A stretch of DNA of 64,000 nt from Thelephora terrestris (Eukaryota > Basidiomycota > Agaricomycetes > Thelephorales > Thelephoraceae), in contig WIUZ02000001.1 of assembly GCA_015956445.1 (NCBI GenBank), positions 3,472,001-3,536,000 on the forward strand. Direction: 5' to 3'. The notes below the pieces were generated by a model. The model saw only the letters and a list, made by a program, of their open reading frames with translations, did no database searches and had not been told where the DNA came from. The first letter of the stretch is position 1. Each line of letters starts with the position of its first letter. A program made the position numbers and the translations under genes. Shown one piece after another: positions 10,978 to 22,024 of this stretch.

Positions 10978-13900
10978 ATGTCTCAGCTTCGCAATGTCTC
11001 CTCACAGTCACTCGGGATCCCTCCAGACCTCTCGCTGAGTTCGATTGGTTCTACCTCGTTCACAAGTCCATCCAGAACAAATTCACCACGACCCACATCT
11101 GCCGCCACTCAATCCACCGCCCCATCCTCCACCACTCTTTCCTCTACATTTCAATCGAAACGTCCGGCCATATCTACCGACGAGACTACACTCTCGATCA
11201 GGAAACTCCACAACTTGTCACATGCTGGTGAGGATGAGGATGCAGACGTCCTCGACACTCCTAGGAGGGAGAAGAAGTGGTCACTTGACGACGACCCGAC
11301 TACACCACACCTCGCTCGAACCAAATCTCGACAAAGTGTCGCTGCCTCTAAGTCCGCTACTAACCTCACCCTCCGCGACCAAGAGAAGGTGAATATTCAT
11401 GAGCTATGCTCAGATTCCTATCTGACGTCCACTTTTCTACGTGACAGCACATCGATCAATTAAAGAAGGAGAACTTCAATATCAAACTCAAGGTGCATTT
11501 CCTCGAGGAACGACTTGCAGAGCTCGCCCCCGATCAGATCGAAGCCGCTCTCAAGCAGAATATCAATCTCAAGATCGAAGTTCAGCAGCATCGGATGGAC
11601 CTGAAAAAACAAAAGAAGCTGATTCTCGAGTTGGAACAGGAGCTGGAGCGATTGCAGAAAGGAGACTCACGGACAAGAGACCTAGAAGAACGGCTAGCAG
11701 AACGCGAAAGGGAGTTGAAGGAGCTGCGGAGGAGGCATGGTTTCGGGGCTGAATCCGAAGATAAGATTCGACACCTAGAGTTGGCTGTGGAGGAGCGGTC
11801 TTTGGAACTACGAGGTTTTCGGAGAACTGCCCAGGAGATGAGGGAACTGGAGTTCGAGCTGGACGACGCACGTGAAGCCCTGCGCTTGAAGGATCAAGAG
11901 CTTGCTCAGAAAGACATGGAACTCGATCACGTCCAGCAGCTACTTCAAGACAACAACGACGAGTTCGAGCGTATCCGGAGCCAGGCCGAAGGCGCACCAA
12001 GCACTTCCCTCCGTATCGAGGCTCGGAAAGATGACCTACAACGCAAGGTCGCGGATTTGGAGGCTGAGAAGGAGGAGTGGGAAGATGATAGAGATCTCCT
12101 CATAGAGGAGGTTGGGATACTACGAGGTCAGATGGAGGACCTAGAGCGGAGGCGGGATGCCGAGTCGATTGAACGGAGCACTAGCCGAGCCATGCTGATG
12201 GATCAGGAGGAGGAGAAGGCCGCCGTCGAGGAGGATCTCAACGCCATGCGAGACAAGTACGCGGCTGCCCAGATCGAGCTTCAGCAGAAGGACGACGACC
12301 TGGAAATGAAGGAGAGGGAAATCAACGACCTCGTGGACGAACACAGGCGAATACTTCAGCAGGTAGAGGATGATTATAGGGCCGATGTCGCAGACCTCAA
12401 TCAAGAGCTTGTAGAAGTCAAAGCGCAGCTGGACAACACTCGTTTGGAGCTTAGTCAGCTGGAAGCAGATACCAAGGACCATCACGAACGGCTTGAAGAG
12501 GTGATGTCCAAAGTCGAGCAGGATGCTGAGGACAAGTACATGGAGATCGCGGCGGCCAATGGCGAGATTGAGAAACTTGGGCAACAAGTCTACCTCTTGG
12601 AGGAAGAGAATGAAATTCTGAAGGAGGGTCAGATGCGTTTAGAGGACGACATTGCTGCTGAGAGGGAAAGGCATGAGATTCTAGCCGCCACCTTACGAGA
12701 GGTATTGTGTTGCCTCGAGTTTTCCAAGCAGAGATATATACTGATGGTTTTCAGAAACTGACGTCTTACAAGGAGCAACTCGATGAAATGACAGACCTCT
12801 ACGAGCAGTGTAAGACAGAGCTCACCAACTCCCTCTTCAGGAGGGACGAGCTAGCTCACCATGTAGAGAACCTCATCGGGGAGATCAATAAGTTCCAGGA
12901 GGAGAGAGACCAACTCGTTCGCGATGCCGATGCGGTGGATCAAGAACATGATGCCGAGTACCGTCGTCAACGAAGGGCAATCGAAACGAAGGAGTCAGCT
13001 CTTCAATCTGCTCTTGACGACCTGGCTCGGGCGCAAGCTCTTCTCGATCAGCGGAATATGGAGTACCAAACCGTAAAAGATGCCCTCCAGACTTTGGAGG
13101 CAGAATCCAGACGAGCAGGGGAAACGCACACCACCTCCAAGTTCTCACTTCAGTTGGAGGTTGACCGCCTACAACGGGACCTGGAGCGCTTGGAATCCGA
13201 TCTTGCACGGGCCCGGAAGGACCTCGATGAGAGGGACAACAAGGGTAAGGATCGCGATAGCGTCCTTGACAAATTACACGCCGAGAACCGAGACCTTGCC
13301 GCCCAGTTGGCCGCCCAAACACAGGCGCGGTTGAATCTCTCCGAGAAGCTCGACGATACCCAGTCCGGACTCAAGACTGCGGAGTCGGAGACTTCATCGT
13401 TACGTGCTCGAGTCCAGGAGTTGGAGCAGAAACTGTCCAAGGATCAACGTGCTTTGATGTCTGCGGAGGCCCAATACCGAGATCAACTTACGGAGAGGAA
13501 TACACTGCTCCTCACCATTTACCAATACATGGATAAGATCCTTGGAGTGGATAAGACCCCGGTAGGTTCGCTTTAGTGACCGATTCTCGGCACTGGCCTG
13601 TCTCATGTACTCACGGCTTAGAAGAAGCACGGTCAAGCAGAAACCAAACCCTTCACGAACTTCAGCGTGTTCCATGACAACCTGATCACACGTCTCAAGG
13701 CCCTCAGCCAAATTCAGTTGGATTTCGATAGGCGGTGCAAAGAAGCTGAAGCGCGGTTCGTTGACAAATACAACGAGATGAGGAAGCAGATGGAGTCTAG
13801 ATGGAAACAGCTCGACAAGTTTGAGGCGAGTGTCAAGGCAATCGCGGAGGCGAAGTCGACATGGCGAAAGAAGATGAGCGCTAGAGAGGGGGAGATTGAG

Positions 13901-14472
13901 GCTCTCAAGGTTGGTGGATTGCTTAGTCAAGTCGATCACGATGTCAGATCTGACGACAATATTGGCAGTCATCAAACACAGAATTGCAGTCGCAGCTGAC
14001 AAGCCTCGGTCGCATGTCTATATCCGGTGGTGGATCCATGATGGAAGTACGTTCGCTTACGGCCAGGGCGACAAACGCCGAACGGCGGTTGGCCAATCTT
14101 CAGAACCAACTTGCTGCTTCCGAGGAGAAGATGACGTCGATGAATCAGAAAACGCAGGCAGCGGACGGGAAATGGGAGGCGCGGGTCAAAGAGTACGAAT
14201 CTCGTCTCAAGGCAGCGGAAGAGAGAGTGAAACGAGAACGACAAGGGGCCAAGGAACGAACGATGGAGTTAGAGACCGCTATCAAGTGAGTATTAGTCCA
14301 CTGCGGCGATAAGATCCAGAGGAGGGCGTCCCGTACTCATCGCGGTCATTACAGGACACTGGAGAGACAGAATGAACTCTCGAGGAAGCGGATCGTTCAA
14401 TTGAATGGGGTCATTGAGGAGAACGGACTGACAAAAACCCCTCCACCGCCGAATATCGGCATAGGGAGATGA
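10978..14472 (+). CDS. CM1-domain (centrosomin/Mto1/Pcp1-type) coiled-coil protein
   Basis: Predicted 1057-residue spindle-pole or MTOC protein. Exons 10978-11388, 11448-12701, 12755-13561, 13622-13909, 13990-14285, 14355-14472 join in frame. After a Ser/Thr-rich N-terminus of about 130 residues, splicing creates the CM1 motif HIDQLKKENFNIKLKVHFLE, followed by EERLAELAPD. CM1 binds and activates the gamma-tubulin complex. Nearly all the rest is charged heptad-rich coiled coil, as in Mto1, Pcp1 and centrosomin. The tail has a short Pro run (TPPPPP-like) before the stop. No C-terminal PACT or MASC motif could be judged by eye, so I cannot say whether it acts at spindle poles or cytoplasmic sites. 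Confidence 0.85.
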
Positions 14473-14936
14473 CACCATTCCACCCGGTTTTTGTCCATCT
14501 TGCTATGAAATTGAGCTCTTACTGTATTCCGGTTTTGCAATCTGTTTGGGAACGCTTTTACTCTACTGTACCATAACGCATCTCATAACTTACATTAATC
14601 GCACCACGTGTTCTTCATGCTGACCACAATTCCCGCGGTCAGGGAGGATCAATCGATCAAGCTCACTGCCATCCGTGTCATCAATGACCCCCGCTAGGAC
14701 TCATGCGCGGATGTTCACCCATCCAGTCAATCAGAAGATCAGTTACTCAGAACCCAGCAACTGAGCAAGTGTCTGACAAACGATGCCGGGGTTCGTGACC
14801 TCACGTGCCCATTAACCATGAATATTTGAGTCTCTGTCATACCCCAGCCCCTATAAAGGCAGGACGAAAGATCGCAGGATTTCCATCAACAACCTCTCTG
14901 CTTGAGTTTTATCTGCCCTTTCACAACCAACCAGCA
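14473..14936. other. Intergenic, GST promoter side
   Basis: 464 bases between two plus-strand genes. It contains the 3' UTR of the coiled-coil gene and the GST promoter with a TATA box at 14852-14857. Confidence 0.55.
14852..14857 (+). promoter_or_regulatory. TATA box of GST-like gene
   Basis: TATAAA in the context CCCCTATAAAGGCAGG, 80 nt before the ATG at 14937, a normal core-promoter spacing. Confidence 0.6.
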
Positions 14937-15973
14937 ATGACCAAGGTTGGTAGCTCATGGTTTCTCGCCCCAACCTCGTCTTTTGATGATTCTTGTCTCA
15001 ACAGCCAGTCGTCTACACTTTCTCCCATTCTGTCTGGGCTGCCGTTGCCGAAATTGCCGTGTAGGTATTCTTGGATAGAGACACTCCCAGAACATTCTGA
15101 CAATATCCCCAGTGCCGAGCTCAATGTTGACGTCGAGTTCAAGCAAGTCGTTCTCATTAACGGCGAGAACTTTGAACCCAGCTTCATCAAGATCAACCCA
15201 AAAGCTACCCTCCCCACGTTAACCGTTGGCTCTAGCGTGTACACCGATACGAAAGCCGTCGTATCCTACTTGAACTCGACCGTCCCTACCCCAGTGGCCA
15301 AGGCAACTGATTTCACTGACCTCCTCCACGAGGACAAATACGACCCCAACTTCGCCCTCCTTTTAGCCGTAAGTGTACCCCTTTCACGCCAACCTGGCAT
15401 TAGACTGATACAATACCGCGTATAGAGACACGATGAGGAACTCGAGGCCAAGGCTGGCAGCATCCCCGGGGTCTTCGTTGCCAACCGTGCGTCGATCGCT
15501 GTTGGCCTGTTTTCATTTCTGACATGTTCCGATCAGGCCAAGCTGCTCTTGAGCGCATATCCGCTACACCGGAGGCTGCCGAATTCAAGGCTTTCTATGA
15601 GGAGAAGATTGCCGCCAACGGTGGCCTCCTCAAGGTATACAAGGGGGAGGTTCCAGAAGAGGCCAAGAACGGTTTCTTCCAGGCTTCCCTCGGTCACATC
15701 GCCAACATCCGCGACTTGATTCTCCATGTGATCCCCGCCAAGCTTCCAGCGAGCGGTTTCCTCGGCGGCGAGAGGCCTGGTGAGGATGACTTCCACCTTA
15801 TTGGTTGGCTCGCTCGTGTTGCCTCCACTGCCTTCGGTTCCAACGATGCCAACGGAATCCTTGCTTACGAAAAGGAGTTGGGCGTTCCAGTTCCCCCGAG
15901 CGTCGTTTCCTACTGGAAACTCTGGGCTGAGAGATCCAGCTTCAAGACCGTCTACACCGAGGGCCTTCACTGA
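14937..15973 (+). CDS. Glutathione S-transferase-like protein
   Basis: Predicted 272 residues from exons 14937-14945, 15005-15060, 15113-15368, 15426-15486, 15537-15973. The first coding exon is just ATG ACC AAG. The N-terminal third looks like a thioredoxin-fold GST domain: PVVYTFSHSVWAAVAEIAV, then INPKATLPTLTVGS with the cis-Pro loop and a following DTKAVVSYL helix. The rest is alpha-helical as in GST C-domains (HLIGWLARVASTAFGSNDAN). The Cys/Ser/Tyr active residue is not obvious; Ser in FSHS is the best candidate. Fungal GSTs of this layout conjugate or reduce electrophiles in the cytosol, but the substrate is unknown. Confidence 0.8.
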
Positions 15974-18559
15974 ATCGTTACGAACATAAATTTGTACTGT
16001 TGTCATTCTTGTAGTAGAAACCGCACACGAGTGATTGTGCACCCTCCCGTATCTTCGATTATCCTACACTGCTGAAAATGTTGATATCAATCCATGCACC
16101 TACATGATATATCTCGCCATTTGTTTTTCCTATCCAACCTCTCGAGCACCCGCCCTGCAACACTGGCTCTGGCTCGGAAAAATTGCTATAAATACTCACG
16201 GTCTCACAGCAACCCGGGTTTCCCTGTCGGAAGTTCGTTGACATTCACTATAGATTGGAGCATGAAAGATGGCGCCCATGAAAGACATGCGTCCCTGTTC
16301 GACGTTTGCGAATGATCTTGAATCGATCACTGATGCCAGAGGCCGGGTCGCGGTCTTACGTAGACTCTTACGACGAGCCGAGCTGACCCGTTGATGCCAT
16401 TGTCCGCTTACTTTCAATGGTCCCGACATAGACTTGTCATGGCGTAACGGAAGGTAGCCATCAGTAGGCCAACTCGTATTCGCTCGTGGCTCGGTCCGGC
16501 CCAACGCAGTTCGTGGAACTACAGCGACTGGAGAGCCTGGTAACCGCCCCCTCCCCGCAAGTATCAGCCCATACAACTTGTGCCCCCGTTTGTACGGAAG
16601 GTGGCAGTACTATGCATGCAGTGTCGATTGAATCCCAGGGCTGCGGCGCCCTTGCAAGGTTTTTATGCTTTACGCGAATGCACGGTCTGCATTTGCTTGT
16701 GGAATTGGCCGTTGGTACGTCCTGGCCAAACCACCGGGCACCGGCTTTGCAGCCTCCTTGACCGACGGAAGGGCAAGTTATGTGTCTTCCAGCCTCCATG
16801 ACTCTCGATGGCCGGGGCATTACAGAAGTTCTGGCGGGACGCCCACGACATCGGCAAGTTTTTCTCGCGGTCTTTTGTTGTTACTCTACCACGTACCGGC
16901 ACCTCGTGGGTCAGGGTTCCCAAGGGTTCTAGTTACACCTCGAGGGTCATTCATTCGGATCCAATGCGACCTTCCGTGGTGATCTGCATCAGTCCTGCCT
17001 CACGCCTGGATGGAGTTGGAGAAAATTTTTGACCACGTGCGGACCACACTGAAGGGACTGGCAATATCAAGGCTGGCCATCGTAACCGAAATAAGCTCAC
17101 CGCTGGGGCTCCGCCAGCGTTTCGGACCAAGAATGGAAGGACTTCCCTGAGGAATGGTGCTTCTCGCCCCTTTCGTAGCATCTCGACCGGTCGCGATATT
17201 TCGTCACCGAGACCTTCGCAATTGCAGGCTTGATCGTCACTGGCACGTCCTCGCGCCTCCCTCACCTGCAATGTGCACCCCTTTCCATGTGCGTACCCTT
17301 GCACAAGCGCACCGGTCCGTTTCTTATGGAGTCACACGGCCGACTCCCTAACCAGGCTTTCCGTTAGGATGCTCGATTCCACTGCGTGCAAACCGCATGT
17401 TGGGATTGCCGAACTGACCTGTCTTTCAAGGTGTATTCCAGTCAAACCGTACGCACCTCGACGGTCTCGGCGATGGAATATTCCGAACCATCTCGGCCGA
17501 GCCCGGCTTCAACCACGGAGTGCTTCGGATACCTTGTCATAGTTTTGCCGCGAACTGCCCCCAGCCGAGCCAAGCCCCAAGGTAACACATGTTGGTCCGG
17601 CGACGGTTTGCTTCCTTCTCCGTTACATTGAAACTTTAAGGCATCAATCAGCCTGCTCAGTTTTTTCGGTTCGCGGCAGCACTACTTCAGTGCTTTCGCT
17701 TCAATGATTGAACTTTAATGGGAACCGAACACGCCTCACGAGCGGCTGGCTCCAAACTCCTCCCTACCCGGCCGTAAACACGTCTTGCATCAAACTTGAG
17801 TGTTCGCGGGCTGTTGAAACAAGCCATCCGCACATCAAGTTATCTGGATTTTAAGCGCCCTATGATCGGTCAGTCACTGGTCCAGCAATGAGCAAGCTGA
17901 AAACTCCACCAAGCAGCTCAGCCTGCGTTTACTTCGAAACGGGATATGTCCACTTCTCGACGACTGTGGGGGAACCTGGGGCGCTACGCTCAACGACGAG
18001 ATCACGATAAAACTGATGTGCGGACGACTGTTCGTTTCCGACTTTGTATATGCATAGGATATTTTTGCTGCGACTATAACCTGCGCTGTACTGTATGTGA
18101 GTGGGAGCGTCACCGACTATCAGTTTAGATCCTAGCAGTCCTAAGAGGTGGCTTCTAGTGTACGGTGCTATAATATACCCGTGATCCGGTGCATTGCTCC
18201 AGAGGAACGATATGGAAATACAGACAGTAGCAACTCAAGATTTGGAGATAACTTCGATGTTAAGGTTCTGGGACACTAGGAGTTGGTTGGGCTTTAACAT
18301 TCACTTGGGAACGAGGCGACGCCAATTGCCTCTATAATGAAATTAGATCGCAACTTGCAACCTTTGCCTCTACCTGGGATTCAGATATCACGGCCGTGGC
18401 AGTGAAAACGCCACCAGGGATTGAGAGAAATGAACAGGTGTTATTCTAAATAGGGATTATTATTAGGAGTACTGTGCGCCTTCTATCGATCTATGTCCCA
18501 CGAGCACACCTCGGGCAAAGGGTACCTTCGTGAGGGTCTGTGCAACAGGGGTTAGCACA
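15974..18559. other. Gene-poor region, no gene recognised
   Basis: About 2.6 kb with only short overlapping frames on both strands and no family motif, no terminal repeats and no transposase-like motif that I can see. It may be decayed DNA or simply long intergenic sequence. Confidence 0.45.
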
Positions 18560-19014
18560 TCAAACCAGGTCAAACGTACAGGTGGATCGCCTACTGTACT
18601 GTTCAGGATACTGGTAGCTGCAGACATGAATTGTGGGTCAGATGATGCGACCTCGCGCGAGTGAATGAATTTACCGTTGCCAGCATGTTTGCCTGCAGGT
18701 TTCAGCGGTACAGTGCATACCGTGCATGTGGCTGAAGATGCACCTAGTATTATCGCAGCGAATCTGTATAATACCGAGATCAGATGCCTGAGCCTCCTGC
18801 GAAGATCCGACAATGGTCACCGACATGTTCGTCAGGCTAAAGTGATGTTAAGACTAAGGAGGTTCCTCCCTCGATAGTGGGGGAGCTGCTCACCTGGGGT
18901 AGTTGATGTCCACACAAGGTATGCGTAATGTTCACTCTAAACGAATTTCTGGTCAGCAAGCGTGCGATGACGAACGACACCAACGTGGGCCGCGTACTGT
19001 CTGTACTTGCACAT
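18560..19014 (-). CDS. Probable small Cys-rich protein with MCK...CGH...CxxTCWQ pattern
   Basis: Rebuilt 80-residue protein from exons 19007-19014, 18894-18948, 18675-18796, 18560-18617; phases agree. The product starts MCKN, then THTLCGHQLP, then IRCDNTRCIFSHMHGMHCTA, then ETCRQTCWQR and YPEQYS. Spacing of Cys and His suggests metal binding or disulfides. I recall many uncharacterised fungal proteins with the order MC, CGH, CxxxxCxxSxxH, TCWQ and xxPEQYS, but have no name for the family. Weak points: the first coding exon is 8 nt, and the acceptor of exon 3 could also be 18787 or 18765 with phase kept. A TATA-like box lies about 60 nt upstream. It stands alone in a 6-kb gene-poor stretch. 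Confidence 0.5.
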
Positions 19015-19073
19015 CTTTGGGGGGTGAAGGGGTGGTGAATCTGCAGTGGAGGAGTTCATCGAAACCTCCCCGG

Positions 19074-19081
19074 CTCTTATA
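19074..19081 (-). promoter_or_regulatory. TATA-like box upstream of small Cys-rich gene
   Basis: Minus-strand TATAAGAG, about 60 nt before the proposed ATG at 19014. It supports, but does not prove, a gene start here. Confidence 0.4.
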
Positions 19082-20566
19082 CTCCATTTCCAGGGAGTGC
19101 CGGCGCCGCTCACGACGGAATCACGAGAGACGGATCGGTGAAGGACGGTGTGTGGAAGTCCCCCGAGGGGCGCCAACGAGACGTAAGGCTGCATCAAGAT
19201 CGTGACTGATCTGCGATTTAAGACGAACAACCGCAAGGGGGCTAGAATTGCAGTGCCTGGGAAAGAGAATGTGTGAGGGCATCATAATACGAAGCACCGC
19301 GTCTCAATCGAGAGGCGGTGGAGGAGGATTATTGAGTTGAAGAGAACGGACCTCACGCAACCGCATTCCATGATCGGAATGCAGCGTTCCTATGGGGGAG
19401 ATGGATGGTGTACGATCACCTTACTTGAGTGAAACCGAGTGGTTTATCGCTATGTGGTCCTTGTAACCCACAGTTGATAGTGTTAGGAATTCATCCCAGC
19501 CCAGAGATGAGCCGAATGGCTGAGAAACGGAGAAAGAAAAGAAATCCAATAGCTGGTCCGTCGTGGAAAGTTTGATTCACCTGATTCGTTCGTTCTCCGT
19601 GAGGAGTGGGGCGGACGGGGCCATAAAACGCACGCGGAAAATGATCGCGGAGTGGCGCCACGAGGGTATTGAACGCGGCAAGCTGTATATCTTTGCATTG
19701 AACTCTGAGCGTCCAGCCTACGGGCGCGATAAAAAAACACAGACTCCCGTGAACCAAAAGCGATCCTCCCAAACGACGAACAAGAGATATCGATAAGGAA
19801 ATGCGGGATTGAGGGAAGGTGCGTGGTATGAAACTCACAACCCGACCGCTCCAACGGGAGCACTTTGTACGATTATCCCTAGCAGTCCTCGAACATTGAA
19901 CCACGGTAAACGCGCATCAGATGGTCACCTGAAATCGTCCATTTGTAACAGAGATGCTCGGGTTGAACACCTCAGGACTGTGGGGATGATGGGGGTCGTG
20001 GCTGAGAGCGAGGTATCATTTCAGTTCATTTGAAATTTCCCACGTTTGGTACCTCTGGTCACGTGGTGATCGCTTCCTGATGTGTATTTTTCGAATACGG
20101 TGAAATCGGCCTCGGATAAGCAGAAGGTAGAGAGGTTCGGCGAGTGGACGGCTAGCCTGGGATTCTGGCGGACGAGACAGCACTTTCAACTTACTCATCT
20201 AGCCTCCGGGTACCCTCAAGTGAAGGAGGGATGCTCTGAATTGAGACTGTGGCTCGGCAGGGGGATCCTGAGTGAAGGTCGTTGTTCGCCCGTTCGGCCG
20301 AGCTGCCGAAACTTCGCTACCCCGTATATGTTTTGGTAGGATCGAAACAGATCTTGGACGGAGTGACCCCCGGTAGTGTGAGCACTGCAGACCTTTTGTA
20401 AGGCGTTGTCGGGAAATGTGTGGTCGTCCGTCTGACATCGGGTGTCGATCATCGAGGAGCGGTCCATGCCATCGCTTCCACTATCACCCAAATCATATCG
20501 AAACCAGTCCCGTCGATAGTGTGTTGTGCGTTCGATTGTCGGATATCGTAGCTACACTCAGACCAG

Positions 20567-20586
20567 CCTGATTGGTCCTGATTGGT
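20567..20586 (+). repeat. Tandem 10-bp repeat containing ATTGG
   Basis: CCTGATTGGT occurs twice in a row. ATTGG is the reverse complement of CCAAT, so two minus-strand CCAAT boxes sit 10 bp apart. Whether a promoter uses them is unknown. Confidence 0.5.
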
Positions 20587-21085
20587 CACCTGTACACCAG
20601 GGGAATATCAAGCAGTGATAGACGGCCTGAAATACCGGCTAATTTGTGCATAGATGTGAGTTGCCTACAACATTAGAAATAGGTTTAATCCCATGTTGAC
20701 GTGGTCTAGCCTATTGAACAAAACCCTTGTCCTGGTCTACTCCTCTGTGGCGGGTTCGGGTTCGGCTGCTGGGGCCTGTTTCGGTCAACTGCGATTGGAT
20801 CGGCTTTCGTTGCTGCCTGTTGGTCTGCAGCTTTTGATGCCGTTTCTCCTGTCCTGGTCGAAGTCTGGACGCACCCTCACGATGACTCTGCTGCCGCTCG
20901 TCAGCGGGAATCAGGCACATCATGCAGGGATCTGCGGGGGGCTTGATGGGAAAGGAAAGTGGCTGGTAAGAAAGCGGTTCTCCTGACCAGTGGAAATGGC
21001 AGAAGTTGGGTGACTGAAACTACTTCCAGGAAAATGATATGCGTGTCCTGGATGGGGCATTGGTGGAAAGGGAAAGGGTAAGGAT

Positions 21086-21099
21086 GGGGGGGGGGGGGG
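21086..21099 (+). repeat. Homopolymer G14
   Basis: Fourteen consecutive G, in non-coding sequence by present annotation; length could be an assembly artefact. Confidence 0.8.
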
Positions 21100-22024
21100 T
21101 GTATAGGTAGAAGAGTAGAACGGAACGAAACCATGGAGCACCTCCGAGCAGGCGGTCCTCCGACCCGTGGACCCACATCAGACGGTGTCACAAGACCAAT
21201 CAATGGATGGCATGACCGAATTACCTCCCAATGGCTCATACGGCCCATACGGTTTGCGGCTATAGACTACTGTAGAATTAAAAATAAAGATAGAAAACTA
21301 CCCTGAATGTGAGTCCGGTGGCTGGATGGACTTGGATGGAATATCGAAGGCGGTACAACGAGGCAGCCACGACTTTCACGTACCGCTCCAGCCCCCGAGG
21401 ACCCATCCACCACGTGCCCTCGGGGCTCAAGTCATCTTCCCCTCGCGTCTGAGCATTGCTCGCTTTCTCCGGCCAACCACACATGCCCCGCAGTCGACAC
21501 AAGGCCGGCGGACAGCAAGAGACACGACCCCTTCACGACCTCTTCCCTGACGACCTTGTACCTTTTTGGATTATTTAGGTGACCAGGCGAGTATTTATTT
21601 AATCTTTATTTTACTTTTTGCCCGCCATTGGAGGTGGTTGGGGGTTTCCCGTATAAGGGCGCTCTGTGGTATACACTGAGCCGGCGACTGACATTGTGCC
21701 GTGTCTTGCTCAAAGTCAATGAGCTGGCTGTCACCGTTAGCTGCTTCCACCATGTCTTGTTTTTGAATCCGTTCCGCCGCTCGTTAGTGCAATGTCTACG
21801 TCTTAGTTGAGCCATTCCCTTGGTCACAACCGTAAGACTTTTCCATCCATCCTCTTCCGCTCCGCATACGCAGCCCGCGCTCTTTCGCTCCTCCTCTCCC
21901 TCCCTTTCCCCATCTCTTTTTTCTTCCTATCTCTCTTTTTCTCCCTCCTGTTCGATTTTCGTCTCAATGACTCTAAGGCTAACACCACACTTTTAACTTA
22001 GGATACACACCTTTCGCAAGATAA

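Larger units (their letters stand above)
19015..22024. other. Gene-poor region with pyrimidine-rich end
   Basis: About 3.0 kb. On the minus strand a frame at 20711-21030 stays open for about 100 codons and contains CHFHW and CMMC followed by a basic Gln/Arg-rich stretch; I could not find a start or splice partner, so it is not called. A run of 14 G lies at 21086-21099. From about 21840 to 22010 the plus strand is strongly pyrimidine-rich, like the 5' leader or core promoter of a highly expressed fungal gene, leading into the ATG at 22025. Confidence 0.45.

Noticed and set aside
15974-18559. A decayed mobile element in the gene-poor region
   Set aside because: No terminal repeats, target duplications, reverse transcriptase, integrase or transposase motifs could be seen in either strand.
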